A DNA stretch of 64,000 bases from G963662675 sp963676845. Its GTDB lineage: Bacteria; Bacteroidota; Bacteroidia; Bacteroidales; Prolixibacteraceae. Positions 1 through 7,868 of the stretch are shown here, one piece after another. A program made the position numbers and the translations under genes. The stretch is from assembly GCA_963676845.2 (NCBI GenBank), contig CAXXKK010000033.1, forward strand, positions 1 to 64,000. The letters are read 5' to 3'. The notes under the pieces are model-generated. The model had not been told where the DNA came from and searched no databases. It worked only from the letters and a program-made list of their open reading frames with translations. Numbering within the stretch: position 1 is the stretch's first letter; each line of letters begins with the position of its first letter.

Positions 1-2
1 CT

Positions 3-340
3 AGTCGTGAACATGCTGCATGGGCAATCTATGATTATGGATTCCGTGTGGTAGTTTCAAGCTTCTTCGCAGATATTTTTAAAGGAAACGCTTTAAACAA
101 TGGTCTTCTACAGTGGTAGTTTCACCAGCATTTCTTGAAAAGATTTTTGCTGCAATTGAGAATGACAATGATGCTCAATTTGAAGTTGATTTGGAAAAAC
201 AAACGTTTACCATTGTTGCTACAGGCGAATCAGAAAGTTTTGAAATCAATCCATACAAAAAGCATTGTTTGCAGAATGGGTTAGATGATATCGACTATCT
301 GGTAAATATGAAAGACGAAATAGCAGTATTCGAAAACTAA
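3..340 (+). pseudogene. leuD: 3-isopropylmalate dehydratase small subunit, 3' part, frameshifted
   Basis: The small subunit of isopropylmalate isomerase pairs with LeuC and converts 2- to 3-isopropylmalate in leucine synthesis. The window cuts off the N-terminus. From position 3 the reading frame gives SREHAAWAIYDYGF and then SSFFADIFKGNALNNGLL, the LeuD swivel-domain core. It hits a TAG at 117-119. The rest of the protein continues in another frame from about 113 (VVSPAFLEKIF to the end at 340). Adding one C near 110-111, so that the text reads CTACCAGTG, restores one continuous LeuD. This is either a one-base deletion in the genome or an error in the assembly. The next genes are a LeuA-family synthase and leuB, so the operon context supports the assignment. 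Confidence 0.88.
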
Positions 341-350
341 TAAATATCTA

Positions 351-380
351 ATCCGGGGTATATTTTACCCTGGATTTTTA
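351..380 (+). terminator. Hairpin with T-run between leuD and the LeuA-family gene
   Basis: ATCCGGGGTA (351-360) pairs with TACCCTGGAT (366-375) with one G-U pair, and five T follow. It looks like an intrinsic terminator 10 bases after leuD. Because the leucine genes continue on the same strand, it may be a partial terminator or attenuator rather than the operon end. Confidence 0.6.
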
Positions 381-459
381 GATACTCTTTTCTGAATAAA
401 GAAATGTGTGGAACAACTTACTTGCTCCTTTGTTTCAATATGAAAATGTTCGATAAACT

Positions 460-2004
460 ATGACTGGTAATTTTATAGACGTGAAAAATAGTATGGTTAG
501 TATCATGGATACTACCTTAAGGGATGGCGAACAGACTTCAGGGGTGTCTTTTACTGATACTGAGAAGTTGAGTGTTGCCAGGGTTTTGTTGGAAGATGTA
601 AAAGTTGATCGAATTGAAATTGCTTCTGCCAGAGTTTCGGAAGGGGAGTTTAACGCAACCCAAAGAATCATGGCTTGGGCGGCAGAAAAAGGTTATTTGG
701 ACCGTATTGAAGTACTAGGTTTTGTTGACGGTAAAACATCCTTAGATTGGATTAATGATGCAGGTGGTAAGGTTTTAAACCTACTGTGTAAAGGTTCCTA
801 TAAGCACGTAACACAACAATTACGTAAAGAGCCTGAAGAGCATGTGGCTGATATTCAAAGAACAGTTGATTATGCGACAGAGTTGGGCATTGCTGTAAAT
901 GTTTATCTGGAAGATTGGTCAAATGGAATGAGAAGTTCCAAAGATTACGTTCATTTTATGGTCGAGAACCTTAGTAAAATGAATATTAATAGGATCATGT
1001 TGCCAGATACATTGGGTATTTTAGATCCTGATGAGACATATGATTTCTGCAAAGAAATGATAGAGACTTATCCATCTTTGAATTTTGATTTTCATGCCCA
1101 TAATGACTATGATTTAGCAATTGCTAATGTTTTTCATGCATTGAAGGCGGGTGTTCGTTGTGTTCATACAACGGTAAATGGATTAGGTGAGCGTGCAGGT
1201 AATGCTCCTTTATCAAGTGTTATTGCTGCTTTAAAAGATCACCTAAAACTGGATACAAATGTCAATGAGACGATGTTGAACAGAGTGTCTCGTTTGGTAG
1301 AAAGTTTCTCAGGAATTCGTATCCCAACCAACAAACCTTTAATTGGTGAATATGTATTTACACAATGTAGTGGGGTTCATGCAGATGGTGATAACAAGAA
1401 CCAATTGTATTTTAACGACCTCTTACCAGAGCGTTTTGGTCGTACAAGAACCTATGCCTTAGGAAAAACTTCAGGAAAAGCTAACATTAAGGCAAACTTA
1501 GAGGAAATTGGCATAGAACTTTCACCTGATGCATTGAAAAAAGTAACAGAACGTGTAATTTTATTGGGAGATCGGAAAGAAACTGTAACAATTGAAGATC
1601 TTCCATACATTGTTGCCGATGTACTTCAGGAGAGTATAGAACAAAGAATTACAGTTAATAATTATGTTTTAACGCATGCTATGGGGCTTAAACCAGCTGC
1701 CTCATTAAGTATTAGCATTGACGATAAAACATACGAAGGCTCAGGTTCCGGTGATGGTCAGTATGATGCGTTTATGAATGCTTTGAAAAACATTTACAAA
1801 CGTCTTAAAAAGCCACTACCAAAACTTATTGACTATAGAGTAACAATTCCTCCGGGAGGAAAAACAGATGCTCTGGTAGAAACAGTTATTACCTGGGAGA
1901 TGAACCGAGAATTTAAAACGCGGGGATTAGATTCCGATCAAACAGCTGCAGCTATCATTGCAACTGTTCGAATGTTAAATCTTATTGAGAACAACAATAT
2001 TTAA
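460..2004 (+). CDS. Alpha-isopropylmalate synthase family enzyme with regulatory domain (LeuA/CimA type)
   Basis: A 514-residue acyl-CoA condensing enzyme of the HMGL/DRE-TIM family. The N-terminus carries the DTTLRDGEQTSGVSF signature (about residues 17-31), the metal-binding pair is seen in FDFHAHNDYD (about 209-218), and TVNGLGERAGNAPLSS follows. The last 130 residues form a LeuA-type allosteric domain (GSGSGDGQYDAFMNAL). The family condenses acetyl-CoA with 2-oxoisovalerate (leucine path) or pyruvate (citramalate, isoleucine path). The sequence alone does not settle the substrate. Bacteroidales leucine operons often hold such a second paralog between leuD and leuB, and a citramalate synthase role is a reasonable alternative. 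Family certain, substrate not. Confidence 0.9.
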   Translation: MTGNFIDVKNSMVSIMDTTLRDGEQTSGVSFTDTEKLSVARVLLEDVKVDRIEIASARVSEGEFNATQRIMAWAAEKGYLDRIEVLGFVDGKTSLDWINDAGGKVLNLLCKGSYKHVTQQLRKEPEEHVADIQRTVDYATELGIAVNVYLEDWSNGMRSSKDYVHFMVENLSKMNINRIMLPDTLGILDPDETYDFCKEMIETYPSLNFDFHAHNDYDLAIANVFHALKAGVRCVHTTVNGLGERAGNAPLSSVIAALKDHLKLDTNVNETMLNRVSRLVESFSGIRIPTNKPLIGEYVFTQCSGVHADGDNKNQLYFNDLLPERFGRTRTYALGKTSGKANIKANLEEIGIELSPDALKKVTERVILLGDRKETVTIEDLPYIVADVLQESIEQRITVNNYVLTHAMGLKPAASLSISIDDKTYEGSGSGDGQYDAFMNALKNIYKRLKKPLPKLIDYRVTIPPGGKTDALVETVITWEMNREFKTRGLDSDQTAAAIIATVRMLNLIENNNI

Positions 2005-2015
2005 ACTACAAAACT

Positions 2016-2504
2016 ATGAGGTATAACACGGAGGGACGGATAAAATTTCCCAAGAACAAATTTTTGAGAAGGGCAAGAAGAGCGAAAAAACCTGAAAAAC
2101 CCAGGATTATTGAAGAATGTTATTGCCCCAATGGACATTCATTAATTGACGATTATGTGCTTTTTAATGAATTGCCAGGTATAAAAATTAAAGTAAGAAG
2201 AAATAACGAAGAAGAAGGATTTTTGGTATTAAGCCCTGTTTATGGTGATCATTCAAAAGTTACTTTGGGTATTAAGTTGAAAGAAGGAGATTTATTGGAT
2301 ATGAGCTGTCCTGAATGTGGAGAATCATTGTCTGTATATTCTCATTGTCTCGCTTGCGATTCTCAAACGATGACTTTATTTCTGACAAAAGAAAAGTCGT
2401 TTTCAGACTGTCTGGTAATTTGTCAAAAGGTAGGATGTCATAATTCACGGATGGTAAGTAGCCGAAGAATGATGTCTTCTTATGCAAAAACTTCGTGTAT
2501 ATAA
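2016..2504 (+). CDS. Zinc-ribbon hypothetical protein within the leucine operon
   Basis: A 162-residue protein of no family I can name. It starts with a very basic stretch (KFPKNKFLRRARRAKKPEKP) and then shows CYCPNGHSLI near residue 38 and CPECGES near residue 97, followed by HCLAC and further cysteines (CLVICQKVGCHNS). These pairs suggest one or two zinc ribbons. No signal peptide or membrane segment is seen. It begins 12 bases after the LeuA-family gene and ends 25 bases before leuB, so it is probably co-transcribed. A nucleic-acid or metal-binding role is possible but not shown. Confidence 0.7.
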   Translation: MRYNTEGRIKFPKNKFLRRARRAKKPEKPRIIEECYCPNGHSLIDDYVLFNELPGIKIKVRRNNEEEGFLVLSPVYGDHSKVTLGIKLKEGDLLDMSCPECGESLSVYSHCLACDSQTMTLFLTKEKSFSDCLVICQKVGCHNSRMVSSRRMMSSYAKTSCI

Positions 2505-2529
2505 CCTTTATAATTAGAATAAAAAACAA

Positions 2530-3597
2530 ATGAAACTGAAATTAGCAGTTCTCCCGGGAGACGGGATCGGGCCTGAAATCGTTGAGCAGGCTATGAAATC
2601 AGTAAAAGCTATTGCGAAAAAATTTAATCACGAACTTGAATACGAATTTGCGTTAACCGGTGCTACGGCTATTGATCAGGTGGGAGAGCCTTATCCTGAA
2701 AAGACACACCAATTATGTATGGATTCTGACGCTGTTCTTTTTGGCGCCATTGGTGATCCAAAATTCGATAATAATCCAAAAGCCAAAGTGCGCCCTGAAC
2801 AAGGCTTACTAGCTATGCGTAAAAAATTAGGTTTGTATGCCAACATTCGTCCAGTAGAGACTTTTGATTCATTGTTGCATAAATCACCACTTCGCCGTGA
2901 ATTGGTAGAAGGAGCTAATTTTGTGGCTATCCGTGAATTAACAGGGGGTATCTATTTCGGTGATAAAGGACGTAAAGATGATGGAAATACTGCCTTTGAT
3001 TTGTGTACTTACACTCGAGAAGAGATTGAGCGAATCCTGAAATTAGGTTATGAATTTGCTCTTAAACGCAACAAAAAACTTACTGTTGTTGATAAAGCGA
3101 ATGTATTGGAAAGTTCTCGTCTTTGGAGAGAGGTTGCCCAGGAAATGGCACCTAATTATCCTGATGTTACAACAGAATATATGTTTGTTGATAATGCTGC
3201 TATGCAAATTATTCAGTGGCCTAAGAATTTCGATGTGATGGTTACAGAAAATATGTTTGGTGATATTTTAACAGATGAGGCTAGTGTTATTACAGGTTCA
3301 TTAGGATTATTACCATCGGCTTCTGTAGGTATCCATACTTCAGTGTTTGAGCCAATTCACGGTTCTTATCCTCAGGCTGCTGGAAAAGATATTGCAAACC
3401 CAATTGCAACAATTCTTTCTGCTGCCATGATGTTTGAATATGCGTTTGGCTTGATGGAAGAAGGAAAAATGATTCGTGATGCAGTTGATGCATCTATGGC
3501 CGAAGGTTTTGTAACTGTTGATATCGCTGAAGGTGAAAAATCTTACAAAACATCAGAAGTGGGAGATTGGATTGCCAGTTATATTGAAAAAGCATAA
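2530..3597 (+). CDS. leuB: 3-isopropylmalate dehydrogenase
   Basis: LeuB oxidises and decarboxylates 3-isopropylmalate to 2-oxoisocaproate with NAD+, the third step of leucine synthesis in the cytoplasm. The 355-residue length is normal. Visible family marks are LPGDGIGPEIVEQ at residues 8-20, RELTGGIYFGDKG near 136, the VDKANVLESSRLWR substrate region near 187, the metal site ENMFGDILTDEAS near 240, and EPIHGSYPQAAGKDIANPIA in the nucleotide-binding region. It is the last gene of the leucine cluster and is followed by a strong terminator. Confidence 0.97.
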   Translation: MKLKLAVLPGDGIGPEIVEQAMKSVKAIAKKFNHELEYEFALTGATAIDQVGEPYPEKTHQLCMDSDAVLFGAIGDPKFDNNPKAKVRPEQGLLAMRKKLGLYANIRPVETFDSLLHKSPLRRELVEGANFVAIRELTGGIYFGDKGRKDDGNTAFDLCTYTREEIERILKLGYEFALKRNKKLTVVDKANVLESSRLWREVAQEMAPNYPDVTTEYMFVDNAAMQIIQWPKNFDVMVTENMFGDILTDEASVITGSLGLLPSASVGIHTSVFEPIHGSYPQAAGKDIANPIATILSAAMMFEYAFGLMEEGKMIRDAVDASMAEGFVTVDIAEGEKSYKTSEVGDWIASYIEKA

Positions 3598-3621
3598 AGA
3601 TCATTCTATTATAGAATTAGA

Positions 3622-3649
3622 AGCCGTCTTTTTGAGACGGCTTTTTTTA
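3622..3649 (+). terminator. Rho-independent terminator of the leu operon
   Basis: AGCCGTCT (3622-3629) pairs perfectly with AGACGGCT (3635-3642), followed by seven T. It stands 24 bases after the leuB stop. Confidence 0.9.
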
Positions 3650-3748
3650 TGAACTATTAGGGGGGGGATTGAGCTTATACTATCAGAATAAACAGCATTT
3701 TAAATTATTTATATTCCTAAATTTGTCTTGACAAAAAATAGATTTCTG

Positions 3749-4534
3749 ATGCAAAAAAATAAATCAGTTTGGGGTAAATATGAGCGATTAAATGAAACAG
3801 TTTTTCATTTTCGGGGAGGATATACCGATTTGTATTTGAAGAGAGAGAATAATAGCTGGTATATAAAACGTAAGGAAAATGAAGAAGTAGCTCAGAGTAT
3901 TTCCATCGTTGAAGAAATAGGAAACGATGATTTTTCGGATGCAGATATTTATTATACCGGCAAATCTGATAGTTTTTATATCCGTCCGGTACTGCCTGAA
4001 AAACCTGTTGTTTTCAGAAATAATACTCGACTTGGAATAAGTCCCAAACAAACACTTTTGATTTACCTGGCGGTTCCGCTTTCGGTGCAGTTTTATACGC
4101 GTTTTTCACATAATGAAGCGTTAATTTGGGAGCAACCTTTACAGCGTTTGTCCGATACCTGGTTTGGAGAGGCAGACAGTGGAGAACCAGCTTTTTCTAT
4201 TGGTTCACGTTTCGGCTTTAAGCCAGAAGAATTAAAAGCTTCCTATTTTGAAGTGATTTGTCCGGTGAAAATTCACAATACAACCGATCACTTTTTGGAT
4301 ATTCAGCGATTGATCGTTCATGTAGAGCATATGAACCTGTATGAAAAGCAAAGTCAATTATTTTCCGATACAACATATATAGAGTTTAAAGGAGTTGATT
4401 TGGTAAGTAATGTTCACTACGCAGCAGACCGAAAATTGCTTGGGAATTCACCTGTGAAGCTAAGTTCTGCAAGGAAAGCCGTGAGTAAAAATATAATTAG
4501 CAAAAGTTTTCATTTTATTAAAAATCTAACATAA
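3749..4534 (+). CDS. DUF432-like protein paired with an MscS channel
   Basis: About 261 residues from the ATG at 3749; a TTG start at 3728 is possible but less likely. The protein has no clear signal peptide or membrane helix and reads as beta-rich (FHFRGGYTDLYLKRENNSWYIKRK). It ends exactly where the MscS-type channel begins, so the two are translated together. DUF432 proteins occur next to mechanosensitive channel genes in other prokaryotes, which is the main reason for this call; the role is unknown. Family assignment is from memory of that association and of sequence style, not from a search. Confidence 0.6.
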   Translation: MQKNKSVWGKYERLNETVFHFRGGYTDLYLKRENNSWYIKRKENEEVAQSISIVEEIGNDDFSDADIYYTGKSDSFYIRPVLPEKPVVFRNNTRLGISPKQTLLIYLAVPLSVQFYTRFSHNEALIWEQPLQRLSDTWFGEADSGEPAFSIGSRFGFKPEELKASYFEVICPVKIHNTTDHFLDIQRLIVHVEHMNLYEKQSQLFSDTTYIEFKGVDLVSNVHYAADRKLLGNSPVKLSSARKAVSKNIISKSFHFIKNLT

Positions 4535-5377
4535 ATGAATTTTGATATTTCATCTTATATAAATGCTGATAATATTGAGATATTAATAAGAGTTGTTATC
4601 CTCTTAGTGCTAGGATTAGGTTTTACTTATGGTTTGGCTTTCATTATAAGGCGAAGTTTAACAAGTAGAATGACCCGGCAGTCCAGTATGGTTATAAATC
4701 GGATAATTATATATTCAGGCTATATCATTCTGATTTTGGCTGTACTCAACCAACTCGATTTTGACATTGCTGCAATCTTTGGTGCAGCAGGAGTTGTGAG
4801 TATTGTTATTGGTATTGCCTCGCAAACAAGTATTGGGAATATTATAAGCGGTTTTTTTCTGGTTTCGGAGAAGTCATTCGAGATTGGCGATACCATACGT
4901 ATTGGAGACAAAACCGGCAGCGTTTATTCTGTTGATTTATTGAGTGTAAAAATTAAAACATTTGATAATCTGTTGATTCGGATTCCTAATCAGACTGTAA
5001 TCAGTACAGAAGTTGTCAACCTTACTCGTTTCCCAATCAGGCGAATGGATATCATTGTAGGTGTTGCATATAAAGAGGATTTGAAAAAAGTGATGCAGGT
5101 TCTTAAGAATGTTGCAATTAAAAACCCCTTATACCTGGAAGAACCGGAACCATTAGTATTGTTTCAAGGTTTTGGTTCAAGTAGTATTGATATTTTACTG
5201 GGTGTCTGGTTTGAAAAATCGAATTTTAGAGATGTGAAGAATAATCTTATAATTGACATCAAAGAAGCTTTTGACAAAGAAGGAATTGAAATACCTTTCC
5301 CACATATAAGTGTTTATTCAGGTGAAGTGACAAAAAGTTTTCCTGTTAAAATTGAAGATTCAAAAGAAGCAAAGTGA
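4535..5377 (+). CDS. Small-conductance mechanosensitive channel, MscS family
   Basis: A 280-residue inner-membrane channel that opens under membrane tension to release solutes. Three hydrophobic segments are visible at about residues 15-38, 53-72 and 78-100; the third runs into the pore helix (AAIFGAAGVVSIVIGIASQ) and then the family hallmark GNIISGFFLVSEKSFEIGD. The C-terminal cytoplasmic beta and alpha/beta vestibule domains follow (IRIPNQTVISTEVVNLTRFP). Length is close to E. coli MscS (286). It abuts the DUF432-like gene with no spacing. Confidence 0.93.
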   Translation: MNFDISSYINADNIEILIRVVILLVLGLGFTYGLAFIIRRSLTSRMTRQSSMVINRIIIYSGYIILILAVLNQLDFDIAAIFGAAGVVSIVIGIASQTSIGNIISGFFLVSEKSFEIGDTIRIGDKTGSVYSVDLLSVKIKTFDNLLIRIPNQTVISTEVVNLTRFPIRRMDIIVGVAYKEDLKKVMQVLKNVAIKNPLYLEEPEPLVLFQGFGSSSIDILLGVWFEKSNFRDVKNNLIIDIKEAFDKEGIEIPFPHISVYSGEVTKSFPVKIEDSKEAK

Positions 5378-5391
5378 TTCATTTTCTACAC

Positions 5392-6558
5392 TCAGCTTAA
5401 CTTGTTTTTATAGTCTTCATAACCAAATTCCCGAACTAATTTGAATGTTCTATTAGATTGAATTATCCCAATTGATGGGTGTTTCACACCATTGAAGAAA
5501 GTTGTTTTCACCATGGTGTAGTGAATCATATCTTCAAAGATAATTTCATCGCCAATTTGCAATTCGTCATCAAAAGACCAATATCCCATATAGTCTCCGC
5601 TTAAGCAACTGTTTCCACCCATCCGGTAAACAGCTTTTCCACTTACAGGTCCCATATTTGCATTACTAATGTGCGGCTGATAAGGCATCTCAAGGCAATC
5701 TGGCATATGAGCAGCAAATGATACATTGAGCATAGCTGTTTTTATTCCTTTATTTTCAACGATGTCGAGAATCGTAGCTTTTAAAAACCCTGTTTCCCAG
5801 GCAAAAGCACTTCCCGGTTCCATGATAATTTTTAAATGAGGGAATTTCGATTTAAAGTTCTTAAGAAGTTGAATTAAATGATCAGTGTCATATTTTTTTC
5901 GGGTCATAAGATGACCACCACCCATGTTGAGCCATTTTACCTGTTTCAGATAGTTGCCAAATTTCTCTTCAATGGCATTCAGTGTCTTTTCCAGATCGTA
6001 TGATGCCGACTCGCACAAGGTGTGAAAATGAAGACCTTCAATTCCGTCAGGTAAAATATCGGGAAGTTGTTCTGCAATTACTCCAAGTCGTGATCCCGGG
6101 GCACACGGATTGTAAAGTTCTGTTTCAACTTCTGAAAACTCTGGATTTATGCGTAACCCAACAGAAACAGGATGATCTGCATTCTTCGTATTGGAATAGA
6201 ACCGTTCAAATTGGCTGAGTGAATTAAACGTGATATGGCTTGAATAGCTTATAATTTCATCAATCTCATCCGGAGCGTAAACAGGTGCATAGGTATGAGC
6301 TTTGTTTTTCATTTCCTGTGCACAAAGCTTTGCCTCGCTTAGTGAGCTAGCTGTTGCCCCCTGAAAATATTCCCTTACAATGGGGAAGGCACTCCACATA
6401 GCAAATCCCTTGAATGCTAAAATAATTTCAATTTCAGCGGAATCTGCTACATTTTTGATTAGCTTAAGGTTCTCACGCAATAGGTTTTCTTCCAGAACGT
6501 AGCAGGGAGAAGGTATTTCGGGATATGCAGTTTTCATCTTTTCTGATTTATTCAACAA
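5392..6558 (-). CDS. nspC: Carboxynorspermidine decarboxylase
   Basis: A PLP-dependent fold-III decarboxylase that makes norspermidine or spermidine from the carboxylated precursor, in the alternative polyamine pathway common in Bacteroidota. The PLP lysine lies in LAFKGFAMW (K50 from the first ATG). HFHTLCES, LNMGGGHLMTRKKYD and EPGSAFAWETGF are the expected substrate and phosphate-binding motifs. The C-terminal catalytic cysteine region reads GGNSCLSGDYMGYW. The start may be 6558 or the ATG at 6537 (MKTAYPEIPSPCYVLEE), which fits the family better. Its usual partner, carboxynorspermidine dehydrogenase, is not in the window. A perfect palindrome lies just upstream. Confidence 0.93.
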   Translation of the reverse strand: MLNKSEKMKTAYPEIPSPCYVLEENLLRENLKLIKNVADSAEIEIILAFKGFAMWSAFPIVREYFQGATASSLSEAKLCAQEMKNKAHTYAPVYAPDEIDEIISYSSHITFNSLSQFERFYSNTKNADHPVSVGLRINPEFSEVETELYNPCAPGSRLGVIAEQLPDILPDGIEGLHFHTLCESASYDLEKTLNAIEEKFGNYLKQVKWLNMGGGHLMTRKKYDTDHLIQLLKNFKSKFPHLKIIMEPGSAFAWETGFLKATILDIVENKGIKTAMLNVSFAAHMPDCLEMPYQPHISNANMGPVSGKAVYRMGGNSCLSGDYMGYWSFDDELQIGDEIIFEDMIHYTMVKTTFFNGVKHPSIGIIQSNRTFKLVREFGYEDYKNKLS

Positions 6559-6576
6559 ATATAAAACGAAACGTCT

Positions 6577-6600
6577 ATGAGTAAATAATTATTTACTCAT
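6577..6600. promoter_or_regulatory. nspC: Perfect 24-bp palindrome upstream of nspC
   Basis: ATGAGTAAATAA (6577-6588) is followed directly by its exact reverse complement TTATTTACTCAT (6589-6600). It starts 19 bases upstream of the first possible nspC start codon. This geometry fits an operator for a dimeric TetR-, MarR- or GntR-type regulator. No regulator gene is adjacent, so the binding protein is unknown. Confidence 0.55.
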
Positions 6601-6685
6601 TTAGAGTGCCATTTTTACCAGAGTATGTCGATTTTTATATAATGATTTGCTGTAATATCACTGATAAGTAGCAGTAAAATCGTGT

Positions 6686-6861
6686 CTTGCGGGTTTTTGA
6701 TCCTCCTTGCGGCATTTGGGGAGAACCTTGCGACGCAAGACGGGAAAAAATCATGCAAGATTTTTCCAAAATGCTGCAAGGACAGAAAATATACTGCAAG
6801 ATCATGAAATATTCTGCAAGACTTTTCAAATTTGCTGCAAGACTTCAAAAAAGGATACAAG
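6686..6861. repeat. Phased array of CTTGC / GCAAG motifs, 20-21 bp period
   Basis: Three CTTGCG units start at 6686, 6706 and 6727. They are followed head to head by units of the opposite orientation, (C)TGCAAG-like, starting at 6734, 6754, 6775, 6795, 6815, 6836 and 6856 (first CGCAAG, last TACAAG). Steps are 20 or 21 bp throughout, while the spacers differ in sequence. The junction reads CTTGCGACGCAAG, a perfect inverted repeat around one base. The 20-21 bp step is not a codon multiple. The region lies between dapA and nspC on the minus strand. A related array is at 48935-49090. Confidence 0.75.
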
Positions 6862-6925
6862 GCGATATAATTTCTAAACGATAACTTCTATTTTTCATTT
6901 TGGTGCCTTTCCCTAAGAAATAAAA

Positions 6926-6962
6926 AAGGCAGAAGAATCTGTTTTCTGATTCTGTCTGCCTT
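6926..6962 (-). terminator. Terminator of the DUF6913-dapA unit
   Basis: AAGGCAGAAGAATC (6926-6939) pairs with GATTCTGTCTGCCTT (6948-6962) with one bulged base. On the minus strand the stem is followed by a T-rich run from the A6 tract at 6922-6927. It stands 22 bases beyond the dapA stop. Confidence 0.85.
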
Positions 6963-6984
6963 ATTATTTTGAAGAATATTCTAA

Positions 6985-7866
6985 CTAAAGAATTTTCTTT
7001 AATTCAGTTTCAATTTCTTTTTTCAAATCATCGCTTGCGGGGTAGAGAGGAAGTCGAACCGTACTGGTCGTTTTGCCCATAATTTCCATTAATGCTTTCA
7101 CTCCAACAGGATTTCCTTCTTTAAAAAGTAATTTTATCAAGTTCAGCAATTCATGATGTACTTCTTTTGATTCTGTGAATTTCTTATCATTGGCAAGATG
7201 AATAAGTTGACTTAGCTTTTCTGGTAAGGCATTGGCAATTACTGAAATAACACCAATTCCACCTACTGAAATAATTGGTAAGGCCAATACATCGTCACCG
7301 GAAATTACTTTAAAATAATCAGGTGCATTTTTAGCCATATGAGCTACCTGCGATGATTCGCCGGAAGCTTCTTTTACACCAATTACATTGGGGCATTCGC
7401 GGGCAATTTCTTCAGATGTTTCAGCTAGCATATTTACGCCGGTACGTGAAGGAACATTGTATAAAACAACAGGAACAGGGCTTGCCTTGGCAACCAATTT
7501 AAAATGTTCAATCAATCCTTTTTGTGCCGGACGGTTATAGTAAGGTGTAACTGAAAGAATACCGTCAACACCATCGAAATCTGTTTCTTCAATACAATTG
7601 ATTACTTTATATGGATCGTTTCCTCCAATACCAAGCATTAGAGGAACTCGTTTGTTTATTTTTGATTTAATACAGTCTACTACTTCTTTTTGCTCACTGA
7701 CAGACAAGGTTGGTGTTTCAGCAGTAGTTCCTAAGGCAAGAAGGTAATCCATTCCTCCCTGAATTTGCTCTTCAACCAGGTTCTCCAGTGCGTTAAAATC
7801 AATCGAAAAATCTTCTTTAAAAGGGGTAATTAAAGCTACTCCTGCGCCTTTAAAAAGGTGTGTCAT
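6985..7866 (-). CDS. dapA: 4-hydroxy-tetrahydrodipicolinate synthase
   Basis: DapA condenses pyruvate with aspartate semialdehyde, the first step committed to lysine and diaminopimelate for the cell wall. The 293-residue length is usual for this TIM-barrel enzyme. The Schiff-base lysine is K165 in VIGVKEASGE; Y136 in VVLYNVPSRTG and the threonine pair in LGTTAET (T48, T49) complete the active site. It starts 2 bases after the DUF6913 gene ends, so the two form an operon on the minus strand. Confidence 0.96.
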   Translation of the reverse strand: MTHLFKGAGVALITPFKEDFSIDFNALENLVEEQIQGGMDYLLALGTTAETPTLSVSEQKEVVDCIKSKINKRVPLMLGIGGNDPYKVINCIEETDFDGVDGILSVTPYYNRPAQKGLIEHFKLVAKASPVPVVLYNVPSRTGVNMLAETSEEIARECPNVIGVKEASGESSQVAHMAKNAPDYFKVISGDDVLALPIISVGGIGVISVIANALPEKLSQLIHLANDKKFTESKEVHHELLNLIKLLFKEGNPVGVKALMEIMGKTTSTVRLPLYPASDDLKKEIETELKKIL

Positions 7867-7868
7867 GC

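Noticed and set aside
2272..2529. Antisense frame over the zinc-ribbon gene
   Set aside because: It lies opposite a gene with well-placed start, operon spacing and cysteine motifs, and has no features of its own.
6686..6861. Phased arrays as CRISPR
   Set aside because: The repeated unit is only about 6-7 bp and the spacers about 14 bp; no cas genes are near. CRISPR repeats are far longer.
6615..6884. Short open frames on both strands across the phased array
   Set aside because: They exist because the motif spacing leaves few stops. The 20-21 bp step breaks the frame from unit to unit, and neither product shows protein-like conservation or a start signal.
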